Positions 1 to 12,830 of a DNA stretch of 64,000 bases are shown one piece after another. A program made the translations under genes and the position numbers. Position 1 is the first letter of the stretch, and each line of letters opens with the position of its first letter. The stretch is from Odontesthes bonariensis (taxonomy: Eukaryota; Chordata; Actinopteri; Atheriniformes; Atherinopsidae), in NCBI RefSeq assembly GCF_027942865.1, contig NC_134529.1:20438467-20502466 (forward strand). The letters are read 5' to 3'. The notes beneath the pieces are model-generated. The model was given only the letters and a program-made list of their open reading frames with translations. It did no database searches and was not told the origin of the DNA.

Positions 1-2529
1 GTTTTATTTTCATTCTCATTTTGGATTCTTGTTAAGGTGGGGGTTTGCTCTCTTTGAACACCTTATACTATATGTACTAAAATTATATTTGAAATAAAAT
101 AAAAACTAAATTTGACGAGACTCATATCTTAAGTACATTCTTAGCTAGTCCGCAGATTCTTTGTGATTCTTTGGTTTAAAGCGGCATCAGTTGAAAAATA
201 TAGATTTCGCTATAGATTCGGCCTCCAAATGGAGTTCCAAATGTTTCTTGATATGAAGCTTAAAACATATTGTTGAAAGAAGCTTTGTGAACAGTGTAGT
301 GGCGATAGCAAGTGCTTGTTTGGAGAGGGCTGGATGCTCTGAACCTGACAGGAACAACTTGTGGACAAATGAAGATGAGATCGATTTTTACCTGACGGGC
401 AAGACGACTGGCAGCTCACTGTCAGTCCTGCTGTCTGGGGCTGATGTTTGCGATCCAGTCACAGATAATAAACTAGTATTTCCGAAATTCGTGAGTTCCA
501 ACACAGCCTTCAGGATACAGTGTGTTGTCATTATAAACATGACGTTTTTAACCAGTGACAAACCAGTGTTTAAAGATGTTCCATTTTGGGTTAAATTACA
601 TGAATTGAAGATTAGCCTTGAACGCCACGGTTTGAAGTGCAGTGTGAGACAGTTTTGCATGAAAACTCACTGTTGGAGTCAGGTTTAGGCACTGAAATGT
701 CTTTGTGTGGTTTAGGCAGCAGAACTACCTGGTTAGAATAACGGGGTTATGGTTTGGTGTAAATTATTTACATCATTTCCTTGAAAAGCAAACTTACTTT
801 ATGTGGCACGATAGAACAACCACCAGGCCTTTTCTGGCACACAAAGACTGATACCACCCGTGGCTGAGAAATATTATTATGACCCAAATCTGTTGTTTCG
901 AAAAACAGTTTTTCTACTCTGAGTTTGCTTTGTACTGGAGCTAAAGTCGGAATTTTCAGGGACAGACGGACGGAGTGTTGGAGCAAACGTTTGTTGTTAC
1001 CCGCGTCTGCAGCGAGCTTGCCTTCAGAGGAAACTTGACAGGGGTGACCCTTGACCCTTCTGCTTAACCCCCCTCTTTGCTACCCCCCCGGTCTTCCTCC
1101 CGTCTCTCACGTTTGCGGTCCGAAATGTTGAAAGGAGAATAAAACAATGCAGTGGAACAATATTTGAGGTCATCTGCGCTGACGCCGCCATTCTGGGAAC
1201 AGTGGAGTTTTCTGAGGCAATATTCTTTTCTTCTTTTATTATGGCAGAGAACGAGAGACGAGTGAAAAACATACTTCACAGCTTTTTTCGTCCAAGAACA
1301 GATCCAGGGTGATAAAAGTGGACGCTCCTCTAAAGTTTTACAGCTTACCACTCTCTTTCCTTCCCTCTCTCCATTCGTCCTACATTCCCTCAGTCTCCCC
1401 CTCTCTTCCTCCCCCTCTATCATTCCTCCTGACCGTGGGGAGCAACAGGAATCTGCTGCCCGTTGGCACTGCGGATAATAAACACCCCACCACATCTACA
1501 CCCTTCACCTCGGGGCAGGAAACCCCACACATACGCACCTGCATGGGCTGCCATGACAACGAAGACCATCTGTCCATCAGACCCATGTCTGAAAGGACCT
1601 GTTCTAAGGCATATGCAGGAGGATAAACAGTGGACCCGGGTCAGGGGTTAAAGTACCCCGTTTCCTGTCCAGACAGACGAGCCCTCCACTCAGTTCCACT
1701 CAGTTTCTTTCTTGTTCTCTCCTTCTCGCCCCCCTCCTTTCTCTCTCTGCCAGAGCTCGGCGTTCTCTGGACTGCATAAAAACAAAGCTTTGAATGTGAT
1801 TGAAGATGTGTTTGTGATGGCAGCCTCAACTTAGTTGCCCCGGCTCGTCCTAGCGATTATTAACCCAACATTTTTCCTCACAGGTGCCCTTTAAGGCAGA
1901 CCAAAGGCTGACTCAGTAACAAGCAATGTGGAATACGCTAATCCTTGAAAATTTCCCTTGATTTATTTATTTTTTTCTAATTCAAACTGCTCTCAAGAGC
2001 TTCATTAAAAGGGTATGATCTTGTGTTACACTGATGTGAAAAGAATTTGGCAAAATATTCTAGTTAGTCATTATTGAAAACAGCTCTTCAGACATAATTT
2101 TGAGCGGTGTATTAAATCAGCATCTGCATGAAAAAATAAAAAAATTGAAAATTGAAAGTTGAAGGTTTCATGCCTTCAAACATACGTAATTTATCCACTG
2201 CAGTTTGACTGGCCTCAGAGCCGGGCGCATCTCTTGCAAATCGAGATGAACCAAGCACGCTTTGTGTGTTTTTTAGGCATCCAGAAAATATCTGACGACC
2301 ATTTTGCTCACTTCTGCGTCTGAGTGAGCCTCTGTGGTGCGGGGCTGGTCTGGTAATAGCCTGTGTGCTTTGCTGTGCTGAGATTAATGTGAAGACTTAT
2401 TGATGTAATGATGGAGCCATGAAAGAGAACTCTGGGTCGTGGTTTGGGCCCAACACATGATCCTAATGGACTCTGTGTGTATGTTTGCGTGCGTGCGTCA
2501 TGTCTGCATGTGTTACGTGTGTGGTTGTA

Positions 2530-2530
<1 letters not shown>
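1..2530. other. Intergenic DNA, no gene recognised
   Basis: No exon, RNA gene or repeat family is recognised. A pyrimidine-rich tract lies at about 1325-1440, which explains the Ser/Pro/Leu-rich frames across it. A 133-codon plus-strand frame at 287-688 has ordinary composition but matches no family I know and shows no clear splice or start context. Confidence 0.6.
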
Positions 2531-2566
<36 letters not shown>

Positions 2567-2583
2567 GTGTGTGTGTGTGTGTG
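2531..2583. repeat. (GT)n microsatellite
   Basis: About 26 GT dinucleotides, interrupted once by GC at 2561-2562. The Thr-His and Cys-Val frames across it are artefacts of the repeat. Confidence 0.95.
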
Positions 2584-5500
2584 GTTTTGGAAAGACAGAT
2601 AAAAAAAAAATGGAAGGCTTTGCATTCATATGAAGAGACTTCAAAAACTAAGTTGACTTCTGAGATTGTGTCTTTCATAGAAAATACCTGACTTTAGGTG
2701 CATGCTGACATGTCAAACCGTGTGACCTCAGATTTCTCATTACTCATCAAACATGCTTGCTTGTTTGTGCCTCCATGTAATTTCTTACATGTGTGTTTTG
2801 CAACATGGTTCTCAGCCGCCCAGCGGTTTGTCTTCAGTTAAAGGGCAGAGCAGCTCATGCTGACACTACGAGGCAGCATGGCTGGAGGCGACATCCAGGG
2901 AGGCTGGGTAAATATGACCAAAATTAAAGTGGTACCTACACACACCAGTGGCCTGCGGTGTGTATATCTCTGTGTGTGGATGTATCTGTGTCTCCACATA
3001 TTCTCCAATGAGGCCCAGCAGGTGCTGACAGGACCCCCCTCTTCATCTCTCCAGCCCCCCCCCCTCCGTACCCCATTTTCTTTCTGAGTGTGTTTGTGTG
3101 CCAGCAGGCTTGATCTGCTCAGTGTGGGTCTGACGTTTGGGTGATTGACAGCCGAGCAGTCACAGGGGTGATTGAGAGCAGTTGTGGGAAGAGAGGGACC
3201 TTACAGCCTCACTGCTTTCAGCCCTGAGGGGGACGGAGAGACAAAGACGGAGAGAGGGGGAAGAGACAGTCTAAACAGATTAATATCATACACAGAGATG
3301 GAGACTGCACGAAATGAGCACAAAACGGTTGCAAAATAAATGACGCCCTTCGTGGTTGGCTCTCACAGAAACCTGTTTGTTGGTTAGACAGAAATAAAAA
3401 AGATAAAACTGAACTTAGCTGATAAAATGCAGTCTTGCTTCGTTGTAATCGCCATGCCTATTCCCTGATCTCATGGGTGGGAAACCCTGGGGACCATTGA
3501 GGTTTATGGGAAATGGCTCATACTCATGGAGTGATGTCATGTGTCGGAGACGGACCAAGCTCTCCCTGGCTGATACGATGAAGGGAGGACAAGTATGAGT
3601 TGCAGGATCGGAAACGCTAAACACTTCTTAATTAAGCTGAGTTGTCTTTCAGGCCCTGTCTAATCCCCAGATTGTTGTTAGTTCATACTCGGAGAGCTTA
3701 GAGAAAGCAATGCCATATTTCAATATCATACAATAGAGAAATAAAGTCATTTGGCTTGATTCTTGTGGTTGAACTGGGTTTCATGTCAATAAAATGTCTA
3801 ATAAACCCCAAACTCCCCCTCAAATAATCATTCAAGGTTTGAATCTTTTATTTATTTGACTTTGTTTTGTATGACCGCCACGCAACCTCTTTATGTGCCA
3901 CGAACAGCCAGAAGTTCAGCTGAAGTTCTAAGCAGGTTGAAATAAACCAGGCGTGAACTTACAGGCTGTATAGGCATCAAGAGCTGGAGGATATATTCAT
4001 GCAGGTACAGTGAGTTAATAAAATAACCTTTTATAAGGTCTTTCTTATACAGTTTTTATGCATGTATGTGAGACAATCACAGTGTCCCAGCCAGGGGAGA
4101 GAGCAGGCCAGTGGCCATCTGGGTTTAGAGGTGTCTTTAAATGCAGAGGTGTAAATCCACTGGCCATGTGCTGCAGGGGGATGTCCGTTTCTCTTTGGGC
4201 CGCAGACCCACTCACAGTTCAATAAAGTTAACTCAAAACATTCACACTCTGCCATCTGAAATCAACCATTTAATGAGTTGCTGTTCCTGTAAAAAGTGAA
4301 AAAGGCCCCTTCAGATTTATTAGAATAGGGAGACAGAGTAGAATTCCAGAGAGGAAGACGAAGAGGAGGATAAAGCAAGCAGAAGTACTGTGTTTTTTTG
4401 TTTGGACTCATTTCTGTGCATTTAATAGCCACAGAGTGCATCTCTGTGGAACACACAAATAATGAAAGTGGCTTCTTGATCCCTGTTTTACGAGAGAACA
4501 TACTTAAATATGACTGGATGTTTTTTACAGTGGTAAGCATGGAAAGTCTCCAGATTGTAAAGCAGTCAAAGTAATGTACTTTCATATACAATATGTAAGA
4601 TAATCCAAATATAAGACATAATATTGCCAGAGGCAAAATGGCTCTTTGACATGTTTCAGCAAATGACCATAAACTTACAAACAAGACCAAGTGCGGAGCA
4701 AAAGACCAAGGCAGAAGCATGAGTTACCTCTGCAGTATTTCCACAGGCCTCCAAAATAACTCTCAGTCCTGATGATGTGTGAACGAAATTCTGGCAAACT
4801 GTACATTTACAAAGAGCCTGAGACGTGGCCTTCCTTGCGTCTGTAGGTTTAGGAAAAGGTAAGTGAAACGCATATTCCATGATGTGCTCCATATTATCTT
4901 TGAGAGAATCATTTCATGGCGGTGAAATTGAAATGTGTGAAATATGTTGCGGGAGCACTGGCAGTCTGTACTGGAACCAGTGCTGAATATGCTTGCCCCT
5001 TCCTATTTGACACGGAAGATCATTACTTGGCTGCTAAACTCTCCGGACATGCACCATAAACTCATGTTCACGCAAACAGTGGTGTACCTGAAAATCATCT
5101 GATGATTGGTTTATGCTGATGGAGCGCATTCTGAGCGTTCCATTCACTCTCCACTTCCCTCAATCTCTCACCCTTAACTACCGGCCAGGAATCCTCTCGG
5201 GGCCACATGGGAAGAGGAAAGGAGATGCATGAAAATGTCCATTTTACATGGACCTTTTACTTTTGGGGTTTACATTACAACGTTAAGAGGTAAATCCCTC
5301 CAGCAGCTGCCAGACAGAGCATAGACTCATGAGATTGTGTTACCTACATGCTCTGCTTTATGGTGGCTGCAAAGAAAATCCTACGAGTTAACAAGTGTGC
5401 ATGGAAAGAATTAAAGTGTGGACTCCATGCTGTGCGCCGTGTCTCATCAGGTGTGTCGTCATGGGGCTAAATGGGCGATGCCTCCGGATGCGCAGTGTGA

Positions 5501-6020
5501 CAGGCGCTGACAGTTGAAGGCACAGGTCAGGAGCATATGCTGTACAGGGCAGTTGGAGACATACAGAGGAGTTTACCTCAGTGTGGAGAAATGTCCAGTT
5601 CGGTGTGCAGGATTATTTGAAGAGCCTGTGTGACACACTGAGCAGGAGGCATAGTTAAACATGAGTGAGGCACATGCATGTTTGTGCTGGTAATGGGTTG
5701 TTTGTGCGAGTGTGTGTGAGCCTGTATGTTTATGCTGCTAATGGGGGTTTAATTTGATAAGCGTCTGGCGGATTTGTCAGCGCTCAGCTGGGATGGAGGG
5801 AATAGGGCTCTGTATATTTTGGATAAACAAGAAGAAATTCACTCCAGGTTTCCTCTTTTTCCTCTTGCTGCCCGTATGTATATATCCTGTTAGTTTGCAA
5901 GACAAATATGTTACTGTGTATCTGAAAGCAAATTGTTCTTCTTTGGGAAAAAGCTTTGCTATTGAAGAGTAAAGTTTTGAGTAAAAAGATTGATACAGCT
6001 CGTGTCTTTGCATTAAGTAC
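2584..6020. other. Intergenic DNA, no gene recognised
   Basis: Contains a run of ten C at 3055-3064, a purine-rich stretch at 3220-3270 and a consensus PBX-MEIS site (separate entry). A 152-codon minus-strand frame at 4262-4720 has a hydrophobic start but no recognisable domain, and I do not treat it as a gene. Confidence 0.6.
3142..3151 (+). promoter_or_regulatory. Possible PBX-MEIS decamer
   Basis: The sequence TGATTGACAG is an exact match to the known composite site for PBX and MEIS/PREP homeodomain proteins. A second exact copy occurs at 54687-54696. Both lie in unannotated DNA, so function is inference from motif identity only. Confidence 0.25.
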
Positions 6021-6023
6021 AAA

Positions 6024-6110
6024 GGTACTTAGTATAGCTAGCTTAGCTTAGCATAAAGACAGGAAGTGCTTTGGGCTCAACTTTGCAAACACTAACATTT
6101 CTAAACTTTG
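6024..6110 (+). repeat. Fragment of a dispersed teleost repeat (possible)
   Basis: The stretch with tandem AGCTTAGCTTAGCATAAAGAC resembles a short dispersed sequence that I recall being common in fish genomes. Only about 80 bases are similar, and no ends or target duplications are visible. Confidence 0.3.
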
Positions 6111-6854
6111 TCAGTTAACATTTTACATTTTGATATAAGCTTTTATGTATATAAGCATATATACACAAAGATATGTAAACACTGCAAAGAAAGCCTTGTT
6201 TAATAATTTTGTAACAATGAATTAATCATGCATGCAGTTCTGTACACACTCTCCAGCTATCAATCGCTCTTTAGTGTGCATAGTACACTCTATGGTGTAC
6301 ACTATTCACTGCCTGCTATTGTATTTAAGTGTTTCAAGTCTAAGAGTGTTCATGTATTTACTTCACAGAGCTTCTAAACACTCCAAATAGAAGAAAAGAG
6401 TAATGTTCATGCCTTGATTACTACATTCTTCACTCCCACAATGCAATGTGCCTAACATTACAGATAGGAAAATGACCATTGCTCTACTCAGAAGTTGATG
6501 GTGCAAGATGATGCGTGTACAAAATCTTTATGTACTGTCTGTTATTTAGAGCGTAATGAAAGAGACAACCGGGAGGCGATTCTTTACTGATGAATGAACA
6601 AATAGGTTTCTTGAATTACAGGCAATGCAACTTAAGATGACAGTTCAAACTTAAAGACACATAATAGACTATATATACATCACCAGCAAGATAATTTCTC
6701 CTTCGTAACAATTGTAGTTTTGTTTGTGAAGTTTGGGAGTGTGTCTCAGAGAAAAGTAGTTTATATGCCACGATCAGAGAGCATTGCATTACCGTGACCT
6801 GATTTTGGGCATGCATGCATTATTTTGGCAATCTCATATCAAATATCTATAAAA
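6111..6854. other. Intergenic DNA, nothing recognised
   Basis: AT-rich sequence with no reading frame, repeat or RNA that I recognise. Confidence 0.6.
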
Positions 6855-7750
6855 TCCTTTAGCTGTACAGGATTCATTGTATCATTGTATAGTCATATAA
6901 TATGCAGAATCCTTGACTAAAGAACAGGAACTTGTTACATGACCTAGCATGCATTGAACCCACAAGTTAACTTTCCCTTATGCACAAACTGTAAGACTTA
7001 TGGCTTTTCATCATTAATATGTAGAATTCTGACTTCATAGTTACGGTCCCTGCCATTGTGGTCTGGTTTGAAATTGAGATTCACAACGTTGTTGTCACGA
7101 CGTTTGTGAAAGATGAAAATGGAGACTGTATCATGGCGCTGGCACGATACAGTAATAGAAAGTGCTTAACTTCATGTTTAGAGATGTAGCTTAAAACTTA
7201 CATTCTGAACCCCTGCAGCTTTTTTTGTGTCCACTGTATGGCGTGATCCTTTATCGTACTACTAACATTGCTAACTGTGAGTTAGAAGAAATCCTGAAGT
7301 GACCAGGTGAAAAACCACAAACAGACACTTGGTGGCACCAGAGGTGATGGAGCCGGCTGACCTGGAACACAAAAAAGTGTCCATATAGCCTATTAGAATA
7401 ACGCCTCTGAATTTGGCACATTCTTTGCTCTTTGGCTATCCCTACAGTTGTGGGATGAAGCATTACAGTCATAAAAACAAATTTCCATGTGAGCCCTGCA
7501 CATGTACAGCCATACACACAAATTTGTTCTCATGTTGAAGAGCAACAAAGAGGTCCACAAAAATGTTTAGTGACCGTAAAGCAAAACTGTGTGTTGCGGG
7601 GCTGGAAACCAAAGTCGTGAACTGCAGTATCTCAGCCACTCGGGCGCTCTAGTGCAGTTAGCGGAAATGTACCTAACAAAGGTCAGTGTACTTCAAAACG
7701 ATTTAGAAGCACACGCTTCACAAACCTCTCTGTTGTTGCTTTAAGGTGGG
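6855..7750 (+). repeat. Unclassified dispersed repeat, copy 1 (most complete)
   Basis: Three blocks of this stretch recur elsewhere in the window in the same order and strand. The block at about 6865-7090, containing GATTCATTGTATCA and AACAGGAAC, resembles 25846-26045. The block at about 7325-7390, containing TGACCTGGAACACA, resembles 26692-26757. The block at about 7590-7745, containing GGGGCTGGAAACCAAAGT, resembles 38912-39085. The shared order suggests one element of at least 0.9 kb. I see no coding frame, terminal inverted repeats or target duplication, and I cannot assign a class. Confidence 0.55.
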
Positions 7751-9009
7751 GTTAATGTTTGTTAAAACTTTGTTCCAGGGAACTTTGGAAAACAAAGTAA
7801 AACTTATCTGCCCAGTCAGCAGAACTTACGGACTAGTAGAATAATAGCAAAACATCACTATTTGTCACGTGTTTTCCCAAACCATATTTAATTAAGAGCC
7901 AGAAAGGGGACTGTTTCAAACTTTGAAGCTTTAACCCTTCTCATGTGGACTCTTAGTTTTGGCCTGTGAGGAAGGTTTAATATGGGAGACATATGGAGTT
8001 GGGGGTGGTGATGGAGTTGTAATGTAGTCACAACAGAGAGTTCAGAGCCAAAGGAAACAGGGGTCTCTCTCTTTTCTAAACAGGATGAGAGGACGAGACC
8101 ACACGCATGGCACACTGTACACTGTATATGTATCTACATATAGATCAAACAGCCTCATACTTCTCCAACGTATTAGCTTTTGGTACCTTTTCTGTTATTT
8201 TTGGTTGATCCTGAAGTTCCTGTTGCTTCTTTTCTTTCAAAGATACACACATAATGTTCCTCTCTGTACAAAGCTCCATATTCCCTAATGCTCTATGAAT
8301 GGCTCTACTGTTTTTTCTCTTATCATTTTATGACTCCAGCTCCTCTTCCTCGCTTTCCTCCTCCGGACCAGGATGGGCTTTATCTTTTCAGATACGGTGA
8401 ACGTCTTTACTCACTCCTGCTTACATGTGCACAAAGACACCGAGAGCGAACATTTAGATGCGGATGTCGTTTGTCTGCTTCATGTCACATTCGTTCCTCG
8501 ACACGTTCAAGAATATATACGCTCCCACTCAATTTCTCACCTTCTATCTTTTTTTTCCCACTGTGCTGTCCAGCTCAAACTTGCCCTCTGAAGCCCTGTG
8601 TCTGGCATTTGGCTCAAAGAGAAGTCATGTTAAAGAGCAAGTGAAACAAAGGTCAAAAGACTAATGTAAACTCGTAAAATTTTCCAGGACTGGTAATAGT
8701 GTGGTGAGGAAAGGCTTTGTTGTGATGTCGTAAATAAAGGGCAAAATATATTTACGTCCCGCTTATCATTTTCATTAATCAACATAAAGATACTGCAGTC
8801 ATGTCAAACACAACACGCCTGTTGTGTGACTTTTGCTTGATGGTTATCTTGGCACTTCAACTGTGCAGCGACTTGGACTTCTTTATGTGTGTGCCAGGGT
8901 GTGTATATGTGTTTGAGGTGTTATTCCAGGTGCTTTTGTCAAAGATGGTGTGTGTAAATCAGCTGGAGACCGGAGAGGGGAGATTTACCATCCTTCATCA
9001 CCATGCGTG

Positions 9010-9012
<3 letters not shown>
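7751..9012. other. Intergenic DNA, no gene recognised
   Basis: Pyrimidine-rich around 8290-8590, which yields overlapping frames of up to 118 codons with biased composition. None resembles a known protein. Confidence 0.6.

Positions 9013-9042
<30 letters not shown>
9013..9042. repeat. (TG)n microsatellite
   Basis: About 15 uninterrupted TG units, followed by a short purine-rich GAGA stretch. Confidence 0.9.
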
Positions 9043-9046
<4 letters not shown>

Positions 9047-12000
9047 TCAGAGGGAGAGAGAGCACGAGATAAAGAGAGTATTTTGGCTCAGGAAGTGAAG
9101 GCGGATTTTGAGATCCAGAGACACCCAGAGATGCTTTGATATATTATATGAAGAAGCAGAGGGAGACGGGAGCCAGAACCGGCAGTTATGTGTGGAGGGT
9201 GGTGCAAGTGTGTAAGCACTTTTCTCTTCCCTACCAAGCTGTCCAGTAATGGCACTTTGCAAGTAGGTACCCCCATGCTACCACGACCGCACTGAGCGTC
9301 AGGACATCATCTGTATGATGTGCCGTATCCAGGCTATGAGAATGAATAGAGGGGCCCAAGTAAGCTGGATATTATTGTGTACTATAAACAGTGAAATATC
9401 CTATCATTTGTGGATGCTGAGAAAAGGTGCAACACTTGTAAGACACACATCATAGGTACTGCATACAAAGGAGCCTTACACAGATGGTTTTCTTCATTAT
9501 GTTTTCTTCACTGTGTACCATAAGCACAAATCATATACTCACTGTAATTAATGCTTTACTGATCTACATCTCATGGGTACCAATTGCATCATGAAGTCCT
9601 GTTTCCCACCATGAACAAATGATCAAGTCACTGTGACTTGAATAATTGAATAGTTCAAGCATAGCTCTTCAATTTAGGGATGTTCATTTGTGGTTCCTAC
9701 ATATACTGTTGATGATTTAATATGCAACAAAGTTAGCTGGATTTGACAGTAGAATTAATTTAGATCTGCATCGGTATGTTTGTAATGCAAATGTTTGCAA
9801 TTGATGACCAGTCTGATAAAAAAAGAAGAAAAAAAATTGAAAAAAGGAATGGGCTCCTGTGAGATTCTCCAGTTTAATATGTCTGATGTCTTGCTTATTT
9901 GTTACTCAGAAAACAAATACTTATCAGTACTATACTTAAAATGCAGACCCAAAATAAAAACTCAGTAACACAAGTTGATACATATGCAATGACTGATGGA
10001 CAAGTTAGAAAACCTGTGATTCTTGAAAGAAAAACTGAGAAGACCTGCCATTTCCAACTAGCTTAACTGTATGAAGACAACTATTTAATTAAACTAACAT
10101 AAATGACTAATAAATGCAAAAACCGAATCTTTCTAACTTTTGGACTATTGACTGAATCCCTGCATTTCAGTGTCATGCCTCCTTTATAAATGATGTTTAG
10201 GACAAATTTGTTTTGAATGAGCAGCAGAGCTCTGTTAAAAAAAAAAAACTATATGAGACATACATTTAAGACCTCATCTCAAAATATGTCTTTTTGATCT
10301 AATTTGATCTGAAAAAAAGCAACCATTGTGCTTGCCACTTTTTGTGTTAGCTGCAGTGTAGCGCAAAGAAGCTAATAGGACGCTAGCTAGCTAATGATAG
10401 CAAACAAAGACAAAAATCTCCTTTATTTTTACAGTTATATGAGAAAAAAAAGACTGGTATCAATTAAATACGTGGTCATGATTTTTCTTGGCCACCAGGT
10501 TCTTAATTGTCTCTGCTCCTTTTCACTGAACAGTGCAGCTACTGTACAAGACAAAGCAGCAGAGCCTGCTGGTCCTCCTTTGTGCATTCAAAGTGCTGAC
10601 TGGCTAAAAATGGAACATTGTAAAGCACTTGATTGTTAAAACTTTAACTGAGAAAACACCCAATAAATTCCAAAGAGCATGTGAAGAATATGAAATAGTA
10701 CTTATTTTCATTTAATGGAACAACAGGGTAATAATCCAACAAAAACACCTACAATAAATTTGAGCATTAAGCGGATGAGCAGCATTCCCCCATCTTTAGG
10801 AGAACGCCCATATGCCAAGTGTATATAGAGCAGCATACTATATGTGGTTTTGAATGTCTCATGGTCCACCGCACATACAAAATCACCACAGTCAGCAAGT
10901 CTGCTTCTCAGACTTCAGAGACAGATTTGGTCTTAGTAAAAAAAAAAGGAAAGCTTTGGAACCATGGACACAATATAAAAGGTGTGTCACAACGTTCATT
11001 TTAAAAGAAAAACAAAAATGAAGGAGCAGTTTCAACCGACTCTCATTCAGTCGATGAGAGTCAATTAGTTTGAATCTTTATTCAGTTGATAGCTATTCAT
11101 TTGACTCGCAAATTAAAATCACCATATCACATAATAATTCAGAATAATGTGATACTGAAATATGTTTCGTAGTCTATAAATGTGATACTAAAACTAAACT
11201 AGTATGACAAATCACTGTGGTTTATCTGCCAGTGCAGAGTGCTGTAGGTATGTTGCCTCAGCTCAGCTCAGCTCAGCAGCCCAGCAAGGCTCCCCTTTGA
11301 CCTGGGAACTGTCGTTAAGGGAAGTGACACCATTTGCTGCTTATCCTTTAGCTTCTGGTGACCCTGCAGGGCCTCGGCCACCACCACACATGGAGGCTCA
11401 ACAATGTAATCCTAAAAGCAGCTGAAGTGTTTTAGCAGGAACAGTATATTCAGAATGACTACAGTCATGATTTCAAATCAGCAACCCAGGAACAATATGG
11501 CAAAGTAAATGTTAAGAACACCTGTATGCCCTCGGCCCTGAAGAGCCGCTCTAATAACGGTATGGCCTAATGAAACTAATTTAAACTGATATGCTATACA
11601 TAGAGCCAAAGAGATCACACACTGATAGCTCACCTCAACACTGTACATTCTAAGACTGATGCAAGTGAAGATAGACACACACACGCAGCAGTTTCGCAGA
11701 GGATATAAAGTGCTGTATCTCACTGTGACTCCAGGAAACCCTGCACTCACTTCCACCTTCAGTAGGATGAAAAGAGTTCAGGGAGCTAGAGTTCCACTCC
11801 CTACAGCGCGCGAGTGTGTGTTTGTGTGAGTGCGTGGGAGTATAACACAGCTTTGGAGCCCCTATCTCCTGTCTTTGCGGTTCCAGCATAAGCACATTAC
11901 AAATTCACACATGCCCCTACCAACATCCCCATACTTCAAACCTCTATTGCTCCACATTTGATACAATCACAACATGGCTACAAAGAGGCTGCCAGACAGG

Positions 12001-12557
12001 GGGTGCCGGTGTCTGTGTGTGAGCTTTTTGTGTGTGTCGCTGGCTCTATTCATGGGGCAGGATGCGGGTTTTTGGCGCTTGCCGTAAAATGGTGAGAATT
12101 TCCCTTAACCTCAAAGCCTCTTCACACATTTGCATGTGCGCGCACACAAAACAGTAGCCTCCCTGCATTTTTCTCTGTTTTAGGTTATTTTAAACACAGA
12201 AACCCTAAACTTTCCAACAGCAGGTATAGAGCTTTGGAATATTTCAGTCTATTTCACTCTTTTTCTCATCCTCATCCTTCACAACTGAAAATGTCGAATG
12301 GCATGAAGTCAGATGATAAAAAACGCACTGTAATTAAAGACTCTGCACTGCATTCAGTTTGAAATAAGATAACGCATGCTCTATCGAAGCTCCAACTCAC
12401 AGCTTTTATTTGAATAAGTTCATGTGGCTCTTGAAAGAATTATGTAAAACATAAAGACTGGTCAAACTGGACAAGTTTAAAAGTAATTGGCCACTTCACC
12501 ACTGCATGTATCTTGGACAGAAGGATGTCATGTCTACTTTAATTCATGATTAAAAGA
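9043..12557. other. Intergenic DNA, no gene recognised
   Basis: Contains a near-perfect 17-base palindrome at 9624-9640 (CAAGTCAC, T, GTGACTTG) and a four-copy CTCAG pentamer array at 11257-11279. No exon or known repeat was recognised. Confidence 0.6.
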
Positions 12558-12830
12558 AGTTAGGTGTGGGTGTCTGGAGTCTATCCCAGCTGTCATTGGG
12601 CGAGAGGCAGGATACACCCTGGACAGGTCACCAGTCCACACACAACCATGCATGCTCACTAGGGAAAGTTTGGAGTCACCAATTAACCTAACATGCATGT
12701 TTTTGGATGGTAGGAAGCCAGAGTACCCAGAGAGAACATACAAACTCCATACAGAAAGGCCCCAACCAGGATTCGAACCAGGAATCATCTTGCTGTGAGG
12801 AGACGGTGCTAATCATCCGCACAGCCCTTG
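12558..12830 (-). mobile_element. tRNA-derived SINE, copy A
   Basis: Read on the minus strand, the element opens with a tRNA-like head. The head contains TTAGCACCGTCTCCTCACAG and a polymerase III B box (GGTTCGAATCC, near 12770). A body follows with the blocks 'vacated' in many fish copies: TTAGGTTAATTGGTGACTC, GACCTGTCCAGGGTGTA and AGCTGGGATAGACTCCAG. The same body occurs on the plus strand at 62872-63200 and as a truncated minus-strand fragment at 19985-20085. This is a very common dispersed element in fish; I do not assign a family name. The 84-codon frame across it is not a gene. Confidence 0.8.

Noticed and set aside
287..688. 133-codon plus-strand frame
   Set aside because: Ordinary composition but no recognisable domain, signal, splice context or neighbour. 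A frame of this size is not unusual in 64 kb.
2531..2583. Regular repeats as a possible CRISPR-like or telomeric array
   Set aside because: It is a simple GT dinucleotide repeat. No direct repeats with unique spacers and no TTAGGG array occur anywhere in the window.
4262..4720. 152-codon minus-strand frame with hydrophobic start
   Set aside because: No family resemblance, and the hydrophobic part follows from AT-rich composition. It remains unproven rather than excluded.
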